This document shows positions 33,613-45,400 of a DNA stretch of 64,000 nucleotides, piece after piece. The position numbers were made by a program, and so were the translations under genes. Location: assembly GCA_025655555.1 (NCBI GenBank), contig JAHXIQ010000001.1, positions 922,487 through 986,486 of the forward strand, read 5' to 3'. This DNA is from Candidatus Thiodiazotropha sp. (ex Myrtea sp. 'scaly one' KF741663). GTDB taxonomy: Bacteria > Pseudomonadota > Gammaproteobacteria > Chromatiales > Chromatiaceae. Below the pieces are notes generated by a model. The model was not told where the DNA came from. It was given only the letters and a program-made list of their open reading frames with translations, and searched no databases. Each line of letters begins with the position of its first letter. Within the stretch, counting starts at the first letter, position 1.

Positions 33613-34317
33613 ATGCACATTCAGTCCACCTGGAATCATTTTCTGCCCCTCATCTGCCTGCTCATATCATCAATGTCATTTGCGGAGGAGCAACCTGTTC
33701 GCTATGACCAGATCAATCTGAGCGCACAGGCCTCTATGGAGGTGGATAACGATACCCTCATCGCTGTCCTCTACGCTCAAAAAGAGGGCAGTGACCTGAG
33801 CGCACTGACCAATTTGGTCAATCAGGAGATAGCCAGCGCTCTAGACAAAGCAAAGGCGACCGAAGGCATCAAGGTACAGACACTCGGCTACCGGACTTCA
33901 CCCATCTATCAGCAAAAGCGACTAACCGGCTGGCGCGTAAAACAGTCGATCAGGCTGGAGAGCCGACAAAGTGAAAGGTTAAGCCAGCTTTTAAGCCGGC
34001 TACAATCGTCTCTTGCTTTGGAATCAATCAGTTACGCAGTTTCAAACGAGCAGCGCCTGAGCGTGGAGGAGGCCCTGGTCAAACAGGCAATCAGTGCCTT
34101 CCAACAGCGGGCAAAGCTGGTATCGACCCAACTCGGTCACAAGACCTTTCGACTGATAGAGATGTCGATCAACACTTCGGGGCAACCGATTCAACCTATG
34201 CGTATGCGGGCCAGCATGATGGCCATGGAGGGTAAAGTTTCCGCGCCCAGCCTGGAAGCCGGTAGCCAGCGCTTACAGGTGAACATCAATGGACGAATCG
34301 AACTACAGATTCAATAG
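33613..34317 (+). CDS. SIMPL-domain (DUF541) periplasmic protein
   Basis: The 234-residue product has a signal peptide (cleavage near SFAEE) and a SIMPL/YggE domain: INLSAQASMEVDNDTLIAVLYAQKEGSD at the start and YAVSNEQRLSVEEALVKQAI near the C-terminal half. YggE-type proteins are oligomeric periplasmic proteins linked to oxidative-stress tolerance without known enzymology. The ribosome binding site AAGGAG lies seven bases from the ATG. It stands alone between sensory genes. Confidence 0.88.
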   Translation: MHIQSTWNHFLPLICLLISSMSFAEEQPVRYDQINLSAQASMEVDNDTLIAVLYAQKEGSDLSALTNLVNQEIASALDKAKATEGIKVQTLGYRTSPIYQQKRLTGWRVKQSIRLESRQSERLSQLLSRLQSSLALESISYAVSNEQRLSVEEALVKQAISAFQQRAKLVSTQLGHKTFRLIEMSINTSGQPIQPMRMRASMMAMEGKVSAPSLEAGSQRLQVNINGRIELQIQ

Positions 34318-34471
34318 TGGGATATTACCGCCACCCACACAGCGCCGAAAGATGAACAAAGATCCTGAATAGGCACTTTCAGCCGGTTTTACACGGATAC
34401 TGATCTTAAAAAGAGTGGTTACCTGCCGATAGACTTACTGCATCAGTCACAAGACTTGACCCCACCAGGCA

Positions 34472-36859
34472 ATGTCCATGTTGTTACGCCGAACTGTTGC
34501 ATGGATGCTAGTTTTCTTTTACTTAGGCCTCTGTCCGGCTGACGACGCAGTCGCAGATATCACGCAAGCCGGTCAGCGACCGGTCACCATCGGTGTGCTT
34601 GCAAAACGCGGCACACAAGTAGCCATCGACCGATGGTCCCCCACGGCAGACTATCTGAATCAGCAGATTCCAGACCTGCACTTCCACATCTTACCTCTCA
34701 CTTTTGAGCAGATACCTCAGCAGATCCAATCACAAGGCATTGACTTGCTGCTTGCAAATTCAGCTATCTATATTCAGTCCGAGCACAATTTTCACGCATT
34801 CCGTATCGCTACGCTGATCAATCGCAGTGGCAATTTTCCCCTGGCGAGCTTTGGCGGCGTCATTTTCACCCGCCATGATCAACCTGACATCAGTACGCTC
34901 ACGGATCTGAAGCAAAAACGCTTTGCAGCAGTCAATCCCACTTCACTTGGCGGATATCTGATGGCTTGGCGGGAACTAGAAGAAAGCGGCATCACTATCG
35001 ATTCGTTGAATGTGGATTTTTACGGTACCCATGATGATGTCGTGCGAGCGGTACTTGATGGCGAAGTGGATGCAGGCACGGTACGTACAGACACGCTGGA
35101 GCGCATGGCTGCATCAGATCTTATCGACCTGCATCGGATCAGGCTCCTGAACCCCAAGCAGGCGGATGATTTTCCATTTCTGCTTAGTACCCGCCTCTAT
35201 CCGGAATGGCCGATGGCCGCTCTGCCGCATACCCCAAACAAACTGGTCAAAAAGGTCACCCGGGCACTATTGAATATGCCTCATGATCATCCCGCCGCAG
35301 TCACCAGTCACAGTTTTGGCTGGACAGTACCCTCTAATTACCAACCGGTACATGTCCTGTTCGAAGTTCTCAATCTGCCTCCCCATAAGATCCCTCCGCC
35401 TACAATTATTGCTTGGGCAAAAACCAATCCGATAGCTGCGGCAACAACAACGGCATCCTTCCTCTTGATTGCAGTGTTCCTGCTCTATCTGGCAAAACTG
35501 AACCACCGGTTAAATCACTCACAAAAATGCCTGGCAGCTTCCATGGAGAAGCAACAGCATGTTACCGATCAATTGGCAGATAACCTGGCACGGCTGCGAG
35601 AGAGTGAGGAAAAATTCGCCAGCTTGGCAAAATCGGCTCTCGACGCAATCATCATGCTCAATCCGCAGGGTCGAGTCGAGTTCTGGAATCTGGCGGCCGA
35701 GAAAATTTTCGGTTACTCGGCCGTTCAAGCCATTGGGATGGAGATTTCTCAATGGTTGTTACCTGCACAGCAGAAGCCAAACGATCAGACCGATGACATA
35801 TTGGCAAGCATTAATAAACCTGAGAGCTTCTTGAACGGTACAACTTTGGAGCTATCCTCAGTACGACTAAACGGTGAACTATTTCCTACCGAAATCGCAC
35901 TATCATCCGTTTGTTTGAATGGCAGTTGGCATACCATCTGCATTCTGCGTGACATCACGCGTCGCAAGCAGATGGAGACAGAAAGACGGCAAATGGAAAT
36001 CAAGCTGAGCCAAAACCACAAAATGGAAGCCCTATCCCAGATGGCCAGTGGTATCGCCCATGAAATCAATACGCCGATTCAAACCATCACCAACAATCTT
36101 CGCTTTCTACAGGAAGCCATCGATGACATGGAGAGCCTGTTTGAAACCTATGAACCACTGCTTACTGGTGCACAGGAGATCACCCACCTTGCCAGTCAGG
36201 TCGAGGAGTGTAAAAAGGCACAGGAAGAGCTGGATCCTGACTTCCTCAAGGAGGAGACAGGAAAAGCCATCGAACAATCTTTTGATGGCGCGGAACAGGT
36301 CACGCGCATAGTCCGCTCGATGCGGGTTTTCGCCCACCCGGAAAAGCCAACCGCTGAAAAGAGTGATCTGAACAAGCTGATACACGATGTCGTTGCCATT
36401 TCGCGTCACCGTTGGTCAGGTGCCGCAACCATTGAATTTGACCTGCATAAACCGACCCTTGAAGCTGACTGTTTTCCAGGTGACCTCTCACAGGCACTGC
36501 TAAACCTATTGGTCAATGCCGTTCAGGCAGTAGAGGAACGAAGTGACGAACTTCCCGGCGTGATTCACATTAGCAGTCGCAAACTACCGACATGTGTCGA
36601 GATTCGCGTGGGTGACAATGGCTTAGGCATCCCGTCCGAGGCAAGAGATCACATATTCAATCCCTTCTTCACCACACGGGACGTTGGACAAGGATCTGGA
36701 CAGGGGCTCACACTGACCCATGATGTCATCGTACGCAAGCACCGTGGCAGCCTTTGCTTCGATACAGAAATGGAACGCGGCACCGTCTTCACCATCCGTT
36801 TGCCGATTCATGCAGATGAAGAAAGCCCATCACCTGCCGTAGACGCCGTATTGAGCTGA
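34472..36859 (+). CDS. Histidine kinase with PhnD-like periplasmic sensor and PAS domain
   Basis: The 795-residue kinase begins with a signal/anchor helix, then a PhnD/SsuA-type periplasmic binding domain (about 35-300; VTIGVLAKRGTQVAIDRWSPTADYLNQ, typical of phosphite/phosphonate-binding proteins), a membrane helix (about 325-342), a PAS domain (about 380-495), HisKA with phospho-accepting His530 in SGIAHEINTPIQTITNNLRF, and an HATPase with N box NAVQAVE, DNGLGIP, and QGSGQGLTL. It has no receiver of its own and no response regulator next door, so the partner is unknown. The binding domain may sense phosphonate, phosphite, sulfonate or a metal-ligand complex directly. Confidence 0.92.
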   Translation: MSMLLRRTVAWMLVFFYLGLCPADDAVADITQAGQRPVTIGVLAKRGTQVAIDRWSPTADYLNQQIPDLHFHILPLTFEQIPQQIQSQGIDLLLANSAIYIQSEHNFHAFRIATLINRSGNFPLASFGGVIFTRHDQPDISTLTDLKQKRFAAVNPTSLGGYLMAWRELEESGITIDSLNVDFYGTHDDVVRAVLDGEVDAGTVRTDTLERMAASDLIDLHRIRLLNPKQADDFPFLLSTRLYPEWPMAALPHTPNKLVKKVTRALLNMPHDHPAAVTSHSFGWTVPSNYQPVHVLFEVLNLPPHKIPPPTIIAWAKTNPIAAATTTASFLLIAVFLLYLAKLNHRLNHSQKCLAASMEKQQHVTDQLADNLARLRESEEKFASLAKSALDAIIMLNPQGRVEFWNLAAEKIFGYSAVQAIGMEISQWLLPAQQKPNDQTDDILASINKPESFLNGTTLELSSVRLNGELFPTEIALSSVCLNGSWHTICILRDITRRKQMETERRQMEIKLSQNHKMEALSQMASGIAHEINTPIQTITNNLRFLQEAIDDMESLFETYEPLLTGAQEITHLASQVEECKKAQEELDPDFLKEETGKAIEQSFDGAEQVTRIVRSMRVFAHPEKPTAEKSDLNKLIHDVVAISRHRWSGAATIEFDLHKPTLEADCFPGDLSQALLNLLVNAVQAVEERSDELPGVIHISSRKLPTCVEIRVGDNGLGIPSEARDHIFNPFFTTRDVGQGSGQGLTLTHDVIVRKHRGSLCFDTEMERGTVFTIRLPIHADEESPSPAVDAVLS

Positions 36860-36938
36860 TCTCCAGGAAGTTTGCTTGTCGTCAATCCGTGACAAAAAAG
36901 CACTTCATTTTCCCCGTAAAACATCTGCTGTGTCTTCT

Positions 36939-39900
36939 TCAATCCTTTTGCTGAAGCAACCACTGAATGGCCGTAAGCGTTTCACTCTTCTTCATCGGCT
37001 TGTGCAACAACATACCAATATTCAACGAGGCGATGAGGTCGTCACCCAGCGCATCGCCATAGCCACTACATAATATCACCGGCACTTCATTACCCAGATT
37101 CCTCAGTTGCTCCACCATTTCACTGCCACTCATGCCTGGCATCGACTGGTCGCAGATCACAAGATCGAACCCTTCCGTTGCCTTGATGAGGCGTCCCAGG
37201 GCCTGAAATCCATTGTCACAACAAACGACTTCAGCTTTGGAATCAGATAATAACGCCTCAAAATAAGCTTGAATCTGCGGTTCGTCATCCACAATCAGAA
37301 TTGTTCTACCCGCCAAGTTGACGTCCGAGTCCAGTGCCGTTAAGTACTCGGCAGTTTTCCTCAAGGATACATCTGCGGGGGGTAACAATATTTCAAAACT
37401 GGCCCCCTCGCCTGGGTTGGAATTAACCAGCATATGGCCTGCATATGACCTGATAATACCACTCACAACCGCCAATCCCATGCCCGAGCCTTCACCTACT
37501 TCTTTACTCGTCACAAATGGCTGGAAGATATCTTCTTTTAGTCCCTCTGGAATACCCTGGCCGGTGTCCTCTACCCGGATACTGACCCAATCCCCCGTCG
37601 CCACCTCACCACAAATATCACAACTTGCCTGAGACAACTTGCGTGATGACACGCCGATTTTTACCAGGCCAGAACCGTCAATGGCATCCCTGGCATTGAT
37701 GCAGAGATTCATCAACATTTGCTGAATATGTAGCGGATCCACCTTGACGCTCGGTGACTGCCGGGGTAATTCAGTATGAATCTCGACCGTTGCAGGCAAC
37801 ATAGGGATCAGCATCTTGACGATCTCTTTGATAAGAGGCACCAATGGCACTGGAACCGCTGATTTAATATTTTCACCGCGACTGAAGATCAGTAACTGCC
37901 GGATCAGATCCCGTGCTCTACCGCCGGCAATCTCTATCTGATAGAGATAATTCTGTAGTTTTTCATCATCCTTGCCAAAGCGCTCCTGCGCCAACTCTGT
38001 AAAGCCCAATATACTTCCGAGGATATTGTTAAAATCGTGTGCAACACCGCCTGTGAGTTGACCCACTGCCTCCATCTTTTGTGAAATAATCAACGCCTCC
38101 TGGAACTTGCGCGCTTCCGTATTGTCGCTGATCATTGCAATCGTACCCACAAAGTTACCCTGACTGTCCTGACGTGGAGCAGCGGAGACATAGGTCCAAA
38201 GATCACTGCCATCCCTACGCCTGAACCTGAATTCATACACCTCAGAATTACCCGAGCGACGTCTTTCGAGCTTCTCTTCAGCGACTCTCTGTCCTGCCTC
38301 GTCCATAAAATCAAAGAGTGACCTACCGATTATCTCAGCTTCTGAATAATCCAGCATACGAGCCATACTGGCGTTGACAAAAGTGGTAATTCCACCAGCA
38401 TCAACGACCCACACACCTTCGAGTGCAGTCTCTACAATCTGTCGATACTGCTCTTCACTTTTTTTCAATGCAGTCTCTGCATCCTTACGTCTCGATATAT
38501 CCTGGTGGGTGCCGATCATACGCAAGGGCTGGCCGTCCTCACTCCATTCCCGCGCCTGTCCACGCGCAAGGATCCACATATAGCTCCCATCCTTACGGCG
38601 AAATCTGGTTTCTACCAGATAGATATCTTTATCACCGCGAAAGTAACTCTGAAGTTCCTCATAGCAATCAGCAAGATCATCCGGGTGTACCCGTGACTCC
38701 CACTCATCGAAATCGTCACTTATCTCATCCTCTCTGTACCCCAACATCTCTATCCAGCGCTTTGAATAGAACACCTTGCCATTCTGAATATCCCAATCCC
38801 ACACACCCTCACCGGCACCTTCCAAGGCGTATTGCCAACGCTCTTCGCTGACTTTCAAGGCCTTCTGAGCCTGCACGAAATGGCTGACATCCCGTTGTGA
38901 ACTCATGTAGGCAATGATCTCGCCATGATCACCTTTCAACGGTGATATTCGATGCTGACAAACAAACAGACTGCCATCTTTTTTTCGATTCAGCATTTCT
39001 CGAAAAACCTGTTTTCCCTCCATCAATGCCCCGTAAATCTGGGGGTGCATCTCTTCCGCATTCGGCTCGCCATTGAGCAAATCCGGTTTCTTACCTTCAA
39101 GGTCCTGTAAGGAGTACCCATACAGTTGTTGGAAGGCTGCATTGATATAAGTGATGTGAAATGCCTGGTCGGTCAGCAGGATAGCATCGGTTGATTGCTC
39201 GACTATCTCAGATAGTCGTTGCTGTGCCTGAGCAGTCTCCATCTGATCCGTGATATCAACCATTACACCGACCAAATTAACAACACGACCCTCTTCAACG
39301 ATCACACTGGTGGTATCGTGTAGCCAAACCTCTCGGCCGTCTGCTGCAATCATACGGTAATTAAAACTATGGTCTCGCTGATCACGTGTCGACTCAACAC
39401 AATAGCCTGGCGCCCAATCACGATCATCTGGGTGTATGTGTGAAACCCAGAAATCAGCGTCATCCAACCAGCTGGAGAGTGGGTAGCCGAGAATCGACTC
39501 AGCCTCCTTACTGACAAAGGTAAATTTGAATGAATTCGGGTCTGCTGAAAAAAGAATAGCCGAGGTGGACTCGACAAGTGTTCGATATTGCTCCTCCTGA
39601 GATCTGACTAATGATTCGAGACGTTTTTGACGGGTGATATCGGTCACCGTGCCTATCAGTACTTCCCGTCCTTTCATCTCTACAGTTTTTGCACTAACCA
39701 GAACATTTATCATCGAGCCGTCTTTTTTTCGGTGCAATGATTCGAAGGTCACCCCCTCAGCATTCCTTACTCGCTCCCAATAGCTCAGGAAATTTTCTTG
39801 CGTAATGCCATCAATGATATCCCAGGGCGCCAGCCGCTCGATCTCGTCCAGTGTGTAACCGTATATCTTTAATGCAGCCTGATTGATATCTACAATCGAA

Positions 39901-42248
39901 GCATCCTGAGAATCGAGAATACCAACTCCAATTGGCGTGTCATCGAAGATGGCACGGAACTTCTCTTCGCTCTCTTTCAACGCTATGGTCGCATTACGAA
40001 TTTCTGTTGCATCTCTCAGGCTGACAACGACCCCCTTAATCTCTCTCTGCTTATCCCAAAAGGGACTCCAGTTTGCCTCAATAAAACGGTATCCAACAGG
40101 TAAATGGAATACTTCAAGCTCACTATTGACGAACTCACCGGCAATACATTTTTCAAAAATCGATTTGATTTTTTCTGTGTAGAAAGCGGCACCGACAATC
40201 TCCTCCACCCGATGACCCTCGATCTCATTACTTTGTTTACCCCACAAGTCGCAGTAGGCTTGATTGACCGCGCTAAAGACACCATCACGACTGATATAGA
40301 CAAGAGGATCTCCGCTATTGGAGACAATTTCTTTATAAAGTTGAAGTCGGTCTTGCTCTACAACCGCAGCAGTCACATCGCGACTGATACCCATGACTCT
40401 TTGTTTTCCCGCTTTTTCAACCAATTTGGCGGAAGCCTCCAAATGAACCAACTCACCATCTTTTCTATGGATGGCGTGTTGCCATTCGACAAAGGAACGG
40501 GAATGAGAAAACAGCGATTCAAAGATCTCAATGGTCCTGGATCGATCTGGCTCTGGAATAATCGCCATCCACTTGTAGAATGACCCCAAATCGTCAGTAG
40601 GACCATAATCGAGAAGCTGCCTAAGCGCCTTGTCCTCAATTATGTTTGCACCATCAACATCTATCTCCCAAAGCGCGAATGCGGCAAATTCAGCAGCCTC
40701 GTTGAGGCGTTGCTGGCTGTAGCGTAATGCCTGTTCAGCCAGATGGCTTTCAGTGACATCCTTAACCGTCAGTAAAACACCACATATCACACCGTGCTCG
40801 TCCCGATACGGATCATGTCTCGCCTCAGCATAGATGCTCTTTCCAGGGTAGTTGACAAGCGTTGCATCAAACCGCACAACATCACCGGCCAGACACTTTC
40901 TAAAATTTGGAGCAGAAACCGATTCATAAAATTCTTTGCCTACATTCATGGAAATATGTTTACCAATCAGCTCATAACGACTTTTTTTCCACAAAGACAG
41001 ATAGGCATCATTGGCGACAAGATAGCGAAGCTCCTTATCCAACAGGACAAGTGCATCGCTGCTGGCAGAAACCATCTGTTCGTACTGTCGCAATTTTTCA
41101 AAGTCATCCAGCTGGTCAGTGACATCTTCTATCGCGGTCAAATAGCCTGTGAGTTGATGTTCATTATCATAGAGGGGAGAGACCTGAATACGCCCTTTAA
41201 ATTCACGACCACTCTTCGCTATTAAATCAACTATCACAAGCTCGTCGGGTTGAGTTGAATAAATGGCTTCGCCAGCATGCCTGAATGCTTCATCACTGGG
41301 ATAGACCATGCGGGTTGAGCTACCCACCATCTCATCCTGCTCATACTCAAAAAGATCCAATGCTGCGTCACTCATCTGGACGATATTTCTGTGCTTGTCA
41401 GAAACCCCCAAAGCGAAGGGAAGTTGACGAAATATCGAATTGAGCATTTCACTTTGTTCACGTAAATCACTCTCCAGACACATCTGTTCAGTGATATCTC
41501 TCGGCACCTCAATATAACCCAGCAACTCTCCATACCGATCACGTAGTGGACCCCCAACAGTCGCAGCGGAAAAAGGCTGCCCGTCTTTCCTGCGGTATCC
41601 GGTCACATAGGTTGTATAATCAGATATCTTGGTAGGGTTGTAGCGTAGCCTTCCCTGAAGATCGTAATCCTCATCTTTGGCATAGAGCATTTTGATATCA
41701 CTACCGACCAGATCGGCTTCCTCATAGCCAAAGACTGCTTCTGCCCCCATACTGACTTTCAGAATATGTCTTTCAGGATCTACGAAAATTGCTGCATCAG
41801 GTATCCCGTGAAAGACAGCATCAAAAAGATCTTGTGCTTTCTCTGCATAGGTAAGCGCGTTTCGCTTTTGTGTGATATCACGAACAACCATCATATAGGC
41901 TGACGTTTTTCCACAAGCATGCGGACATCGACGAACTGTAAGATCGATCCAATAAGGATCGCCGTCACGCATCAAACAGAGTTCCTGTTCAAAACGCGGT
42001 TGTGAAACGTTTTCCCGAAATCGATCGAACGAGGTCATGAATTCACGGCAAGGGGAGTCCCAGAGCATGGACACCGGCCCACCCACTGTCGCCGTGTTTG
42101 GCAATTGCATGAGTCGACCGCAACTTTCACTCAATGACGTGATACGCCCTTCAGCACTCCAAGTGACCAATCCGACATCCTGCATTTCGCCCAACAAAGC
42201 ATTGAGTAAAACCTCTGCATCCAGATCAGGAAACAGACTGTCAGGCAT
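36939..42248 (-). CDS. Giant hybrid histidine kinase with eleven PAS domains
   Basis: The 1769-residue cytosolic protein has no membrane helix. I count eleven PAS repeats of about 115-125 residues in a row (about 10 to 1390), several starting with the F-x-x-I/L-x5-DA pattern (for example LFDAVFHGIPDAAIFVD and YRQIVETALEGVWVVD). Then come HisKA with His1404 (GGVAHDFNNIL), HATPase with N box NARDAID and DTGQGIP, a CDICG insert in the ATPase fold, and a receiver (about 1649-1769) with Asp near 1700 (ICDQSMPG) and Lys in HKPMKK. It is the last gene of a minus-strand signaling cluster and is an intact kinase, unlike its upstream neighbour. Confidence 0.94.
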   Translation of the reverse strand: MPDSLFPDLDAEVLLNALLGEMQDVGLVTWSAEGRITSLSESCGRLMQLPNTATVGGPVSMLWDSPCREFMTSFDRFRENVSQPRFEQELCLMRDGDPYWIDLTVRRCPHACGKTSAYMMVVRDITQKRNALTYAEKAQDLFDAVFHGIPDAAIFVDPERHILKVSMGAEAVFGYEEADLVGSDIKMLYAKDEDYDLQGRLRYNPTKISDYTTYVTGYRRKDGQPFSAATVGGPLRDRYGELLGYIEVPRDITEQMCLESDLREQSEMLNSIFRQLPFALGVSDKHRNIVQMSDAALDLFEYEQDEMVGSSTRMVYPSDEAFRHAGEAIYSTQPDELVIVDLIAKSGREFKGRIQVSPLYDNEHQLTGYLTAIEDVTDQLDDFEKLRQYEQMVSASSDALVLLDKELRYLVANDAYLSLWKKSRYELIGKHISMNVGKEFYESVSAPNFRKCLAGDVVRFDATLVNYPGKSIYAEARHDPYRDEHGVICGVLLTVKDVTESHLAEQALRYSQQRLNEAAEFAAFALWEIDVDGANIIEDKALRQLLDYGPTDDLGSFYKWMAIIPEPDRSRTIEIFESLFSHSRSFVEWQHAIHRKDGELVHLEASAKLVEKAGKQRVMGISRDVTAAVVEQDRLQLYKEIVSNSGDPLVYISRDGVFSAVNQAYCDLWGKQSNEIEGHRVEEIVGAAFYTEKIKSIFEKCIAGEFVNSELEVFHLPVGYRFIEANWSPFWDKQREIKGVVVSLRDATEIRNATIALKESEEKFRAIFDDTPIGVGILDSQDASIVDINQAALKIYGYTLDEIERLAPWDIIDGITQENFLSYWERVRNAEGVTFESLHRKKDGSMINVLVSAKTVEMKGREVLIGTVTDITRQKRLESLVRSQEEQYRTLVESTSAILFSADPNSFKFTFVSKEAESILGYPLSSWLDDADFWVSHIHPDDRDWAPGYCVESTRDQRDHSFNYRMIAADGREVWLHDTTSVIVEEGRVVNLVGVMVDITDQMETAQAQQRLSEIVEQSTDAILLTDQAFHITYINAAFQQLYGYSLQDLEGKKPDLLNGEPNAEEMHPQIYGALMEGKQVFREMLNRKKDGSLFVCQHRISPLKGDHGEIIAYMSSQRDVSHFVQAQKALKVSEERWQYALEGAGEGVWDWDIQNGKVFYSKRWIEMLGYREDEISDDFDEWESRVHPDDLADCYEELQSYFRGDKDIYLVETRFRRKDGSYMWILARGQAREWSEDGQPLRMIGTHQDISRRKDAETALKKSEEQYRQIVETALEGVWVVDAGGITTFVNASMARMLDYSEAEIIGRSLFDFMDEAGQRVAEEKLERRRSGNSEVYEFRFRRRDGSDLWTYVSAAPRQDSQGNFVGTIAMISDNTEARKFQEALIISQKMEAVGQLTGGVAHDFNNILGSILGFTELAQERFGKDDEKLQNYLYQIEIAGGRARDLIRQLLIFSRGENIKSAVPVPLVPLIKEIVKMLIPMLPATVEIHTELPRQSPSVKVDPLHIQQMLMNLCINARDAIDGSGLVKIGVSSRKLSQASCDICGEVATGDWVSIRVEDTGQGIPEGLKEDIFQPFVTSKEVGEGSGMGLAVVSGIIRSYAGHMLVNSNPGEGASFEILLPPADVSLRKTAEYLTALDSDVNLAGRTILIVDDEPQIQAYFEALLSDSKAEVVCCDNGFQALGRLIKATEGFDLVICDQSMPGMSGSEMVEQLRNLGNEVPVILCSGYGDALGDDLIASLNIGMLLHKPMKKSETLTAIQWLLQQKD

Positions 42249-42461
42249 TAGAGATCCCTATTCGTATACATGAGGATAAGCACACTATATGAGGGTTCAT
42301 AATAGGTCCGGCTGTTGGAATAGTAGCACTTAATACAGGGGCCAGTTGCTTATATAATTCGCTTCGTTTCTTCTGATTACTATCAAGTCATCCATAACTC
42401 GGGGACAAGATTTACTCAGAATAGTAACCTGACAACAGTTGGGGTACCAGAAATCTATAAA

Positions 42462-45400
42462 TCAGGATTTGGATTCCTCAATGAACTGCACCCGATCCAG
42501 GTTATACAAGCAGGTGTACAATGCACTTAACAGATCATCCAGTACCACTGGTTTATCAAGATAATAATCTATACCACGTTCCGCAGCATTGTCAGCAGTA
42601 ACATCTGCACTGTAGCCCGTACAAAGCATCACTGGCATTTCCGGTCTGATTTCATGTATCCGCTCAATCAATTTGATGCCAGTTATTGCCGGCATTGCCT
42701 GGTCCGTTATTAAAAGATCGAATGAGGCAGGTGCCTGAATGAAATGTTGTAGCGCTTTTTCACTATCGGTAAATGCCTCAACACGCAAACCTTTTAACTC
42801 AAGATACTCCTGCATGAACAGGGTAACGGATGCTTCATCATCTACTAGCAGGACACGCTGTGAATTGAACGGCTGATCAGGCATAGCTGTGTGTTGAGTG
42901 TCACTTTGCAAGCTTTCCTCGTCTACCTCATGCTTAAGAAATAGACGAAAACGAGAACCCTTATCAGGCTCAGATTCCACTGACACATGACCTCCGTAAT
43001 TTTTCAGCAGACCCTGCAAGGCAACTAAACCCATACGACTCTTCTTGATATCAGCTCTCTTCGTTGTATAAAACGGATCAAACAGCTTACCGAGCTGCTC
43101 TTTCAGCATCCCCTTGCCACTGTCAACAACACATAATTCAACATAATCACCATAAACTTCTGATCCACAAGCAGTGCAGGTCACATTTGGATTCTGCACC
43201 TTGCTAATGCAGATTCTGATTTCGCCATTATTTCCAATAGCATCTCTAGCATTGACGCATAGATTAACCACCATTAGATCAAGGTGCACTGGGTTAATCA
43301 TAACTCTAGGTATTTTTTGCTCGCATTCTACAGAGATATGAATGCCAGGAGGCAAGGTCGCATGCAGCATATTTACCGTCTTTTCAATCAACGGAGGCAG
43401 ATCCTGTGCTTTCGCCTGAACGACAGATTCATCGCGGCTCATGGACATTAGATGAGCTATCAAGTTCCGTCCCCGGACTGCCGACTCACTGATATGCTGT
43501 AAATAAACCTGTAGTTTTTCATGTGAGATGTTATCTGATCGGCGTGCCATCTCAGAAAAACCAAGAATTGGTGCAAGAATATTATTCAGGTCCCTTACAA
43601 CACCTCCGGTCAATTCACCAATCGCTTCAAACTTTTGGGCTTTACGCACCGCTTCCCAGGCACGATTACGTTCTTCTTCAGCAACTTTTTGCGCAGTGAT
43701 ATCCTGTAGCGTTCCCATCATTCCAAATGCCTGAACACTGTCTTTACTGGCACGACCCCGGGTTATTAAGTGACGTATCTCTCCATCCGGTAGAACAATC
43801 CTATGTTCCTGTAGGAACTCATCGATCTTGCCTGCCATTAGCGCCTTGAATCGCTCTTTTATCTGCTTCCTGTCTTCTGGCAGACAGCGTTGCAAATAAT
43901 GCTTAAAATGCGGCGTAATCTTGTCTTGATTAAAACCAAGAATTGTATAGACCATCTCTGACAGATGCGTCTGTCCTGTATTTGGATCATAGGCCCATGA
44001 ACCGAGATTCGAAAGACGCTCTGCATTCTGTAGTCGCTCAAGGGTTTGCTGCTGTAGTTGCCCAGCCTGAAATTCAGCTGTTATATCACGTCCCACACCA
44101 ATCAGTCCCATCACTTTGCCGTCTGCGCCGCGATATGGGCTTTTTACGATATCCATTAGGACCCTGCGGCCGTCTGGATACTCCATCCAATCCGAACTTC
44201 GTTCGGCAAGACCAGATTGAAGTATTTGCTTGTCTTGCTCATGGAATTCACGTGCAAGATGCTCTGGCAATACATCCTGATCCATGCCACCTACCACTTT
44301 AACTTCAGGCATAGCAACAAGTTTCTCGAAAGCCCGATTGCATCCCAGGTAGGTCTGAACACTATCTTTAAAGAAAATCATATCCGGAATGGTATCAATC
44401 AGCGTCCTAAGCAAAGCACGGTCTCCCGCCAGTCTTTGTTCTACCTGCCGACGAGCAGCCTCCTCATCAAGACCATCAAGAGCGTAACCGAGATCGGCCA
44501 CTATCTCCCTCAACAATTGCATACCAGTCTCATCGAGCAGAGTATGATCATCTAACATTGCGACCAGACCACCAATTTTCTTACCTCCCCTAGAGAGAGG
44601 TAAGGCTGCGCCTGCGGTAAAGCCGTTCAATTTAGCTTCTGCATGCCAATGGGTGGCATTGGTATTGTCTGCATCGATATTGATGATCCTTTCCTTACCT
44701 TGTTTAATTGACATGGAAAGTGGATCTTTATCTAATCCAATATGCTTTCGCACCGTACCGAGCCAGTCTGTGTCGTCTCCAGAAACGTATGCAATCCTTA
44801 AGCTGTCAGCACGCCCATCCAAATAGCCTATCCAAACCAACTTAATCCCTGCTTTCACTACTGCACGACAGACACCCTGAAAAAGTGCATCTTCATCATG
44901 AGCATAAAGGATTGTCTGATTGGTTTCGCTTAACGCCCGATAGAACATTTTCTGACGATTCAAGGCATGGTAACGGTTGTTAATTTCCCGATCCATTTCG
45001 TTAAATGCACGAGCAAGAAGGGAGATCTCAAAGCTACCCCCTTCCTGTATCACACCTTTACAGTCACCGTTCGCCAATGCCTTCACAGCATCTGTTAGCA
45101 CTGACAATGGATTTGTCAGATTACGCGTCAACCACCACCACAGCAGTATAGCGAAAAGCAGCACAACAAATGACGCGGTAATAATATGCCTGGCTACAGA
45201 CTGAGCATGCTCTGACAAGACTTGACTCAGGTCGAGCTCGAGATAGAGCCAGCCAACTCGATCAATATCCACAACATCATCCTGAGAATTAATAGTAATC
45301 GGATGAAAAGCCTCCATTGTCGAATTTCTTTCCTTAAACCTTACTAATGCTTGACTTCTGTCCGGCCAGGTTGATGCAAGCATTGGATCAACATCCTGCA

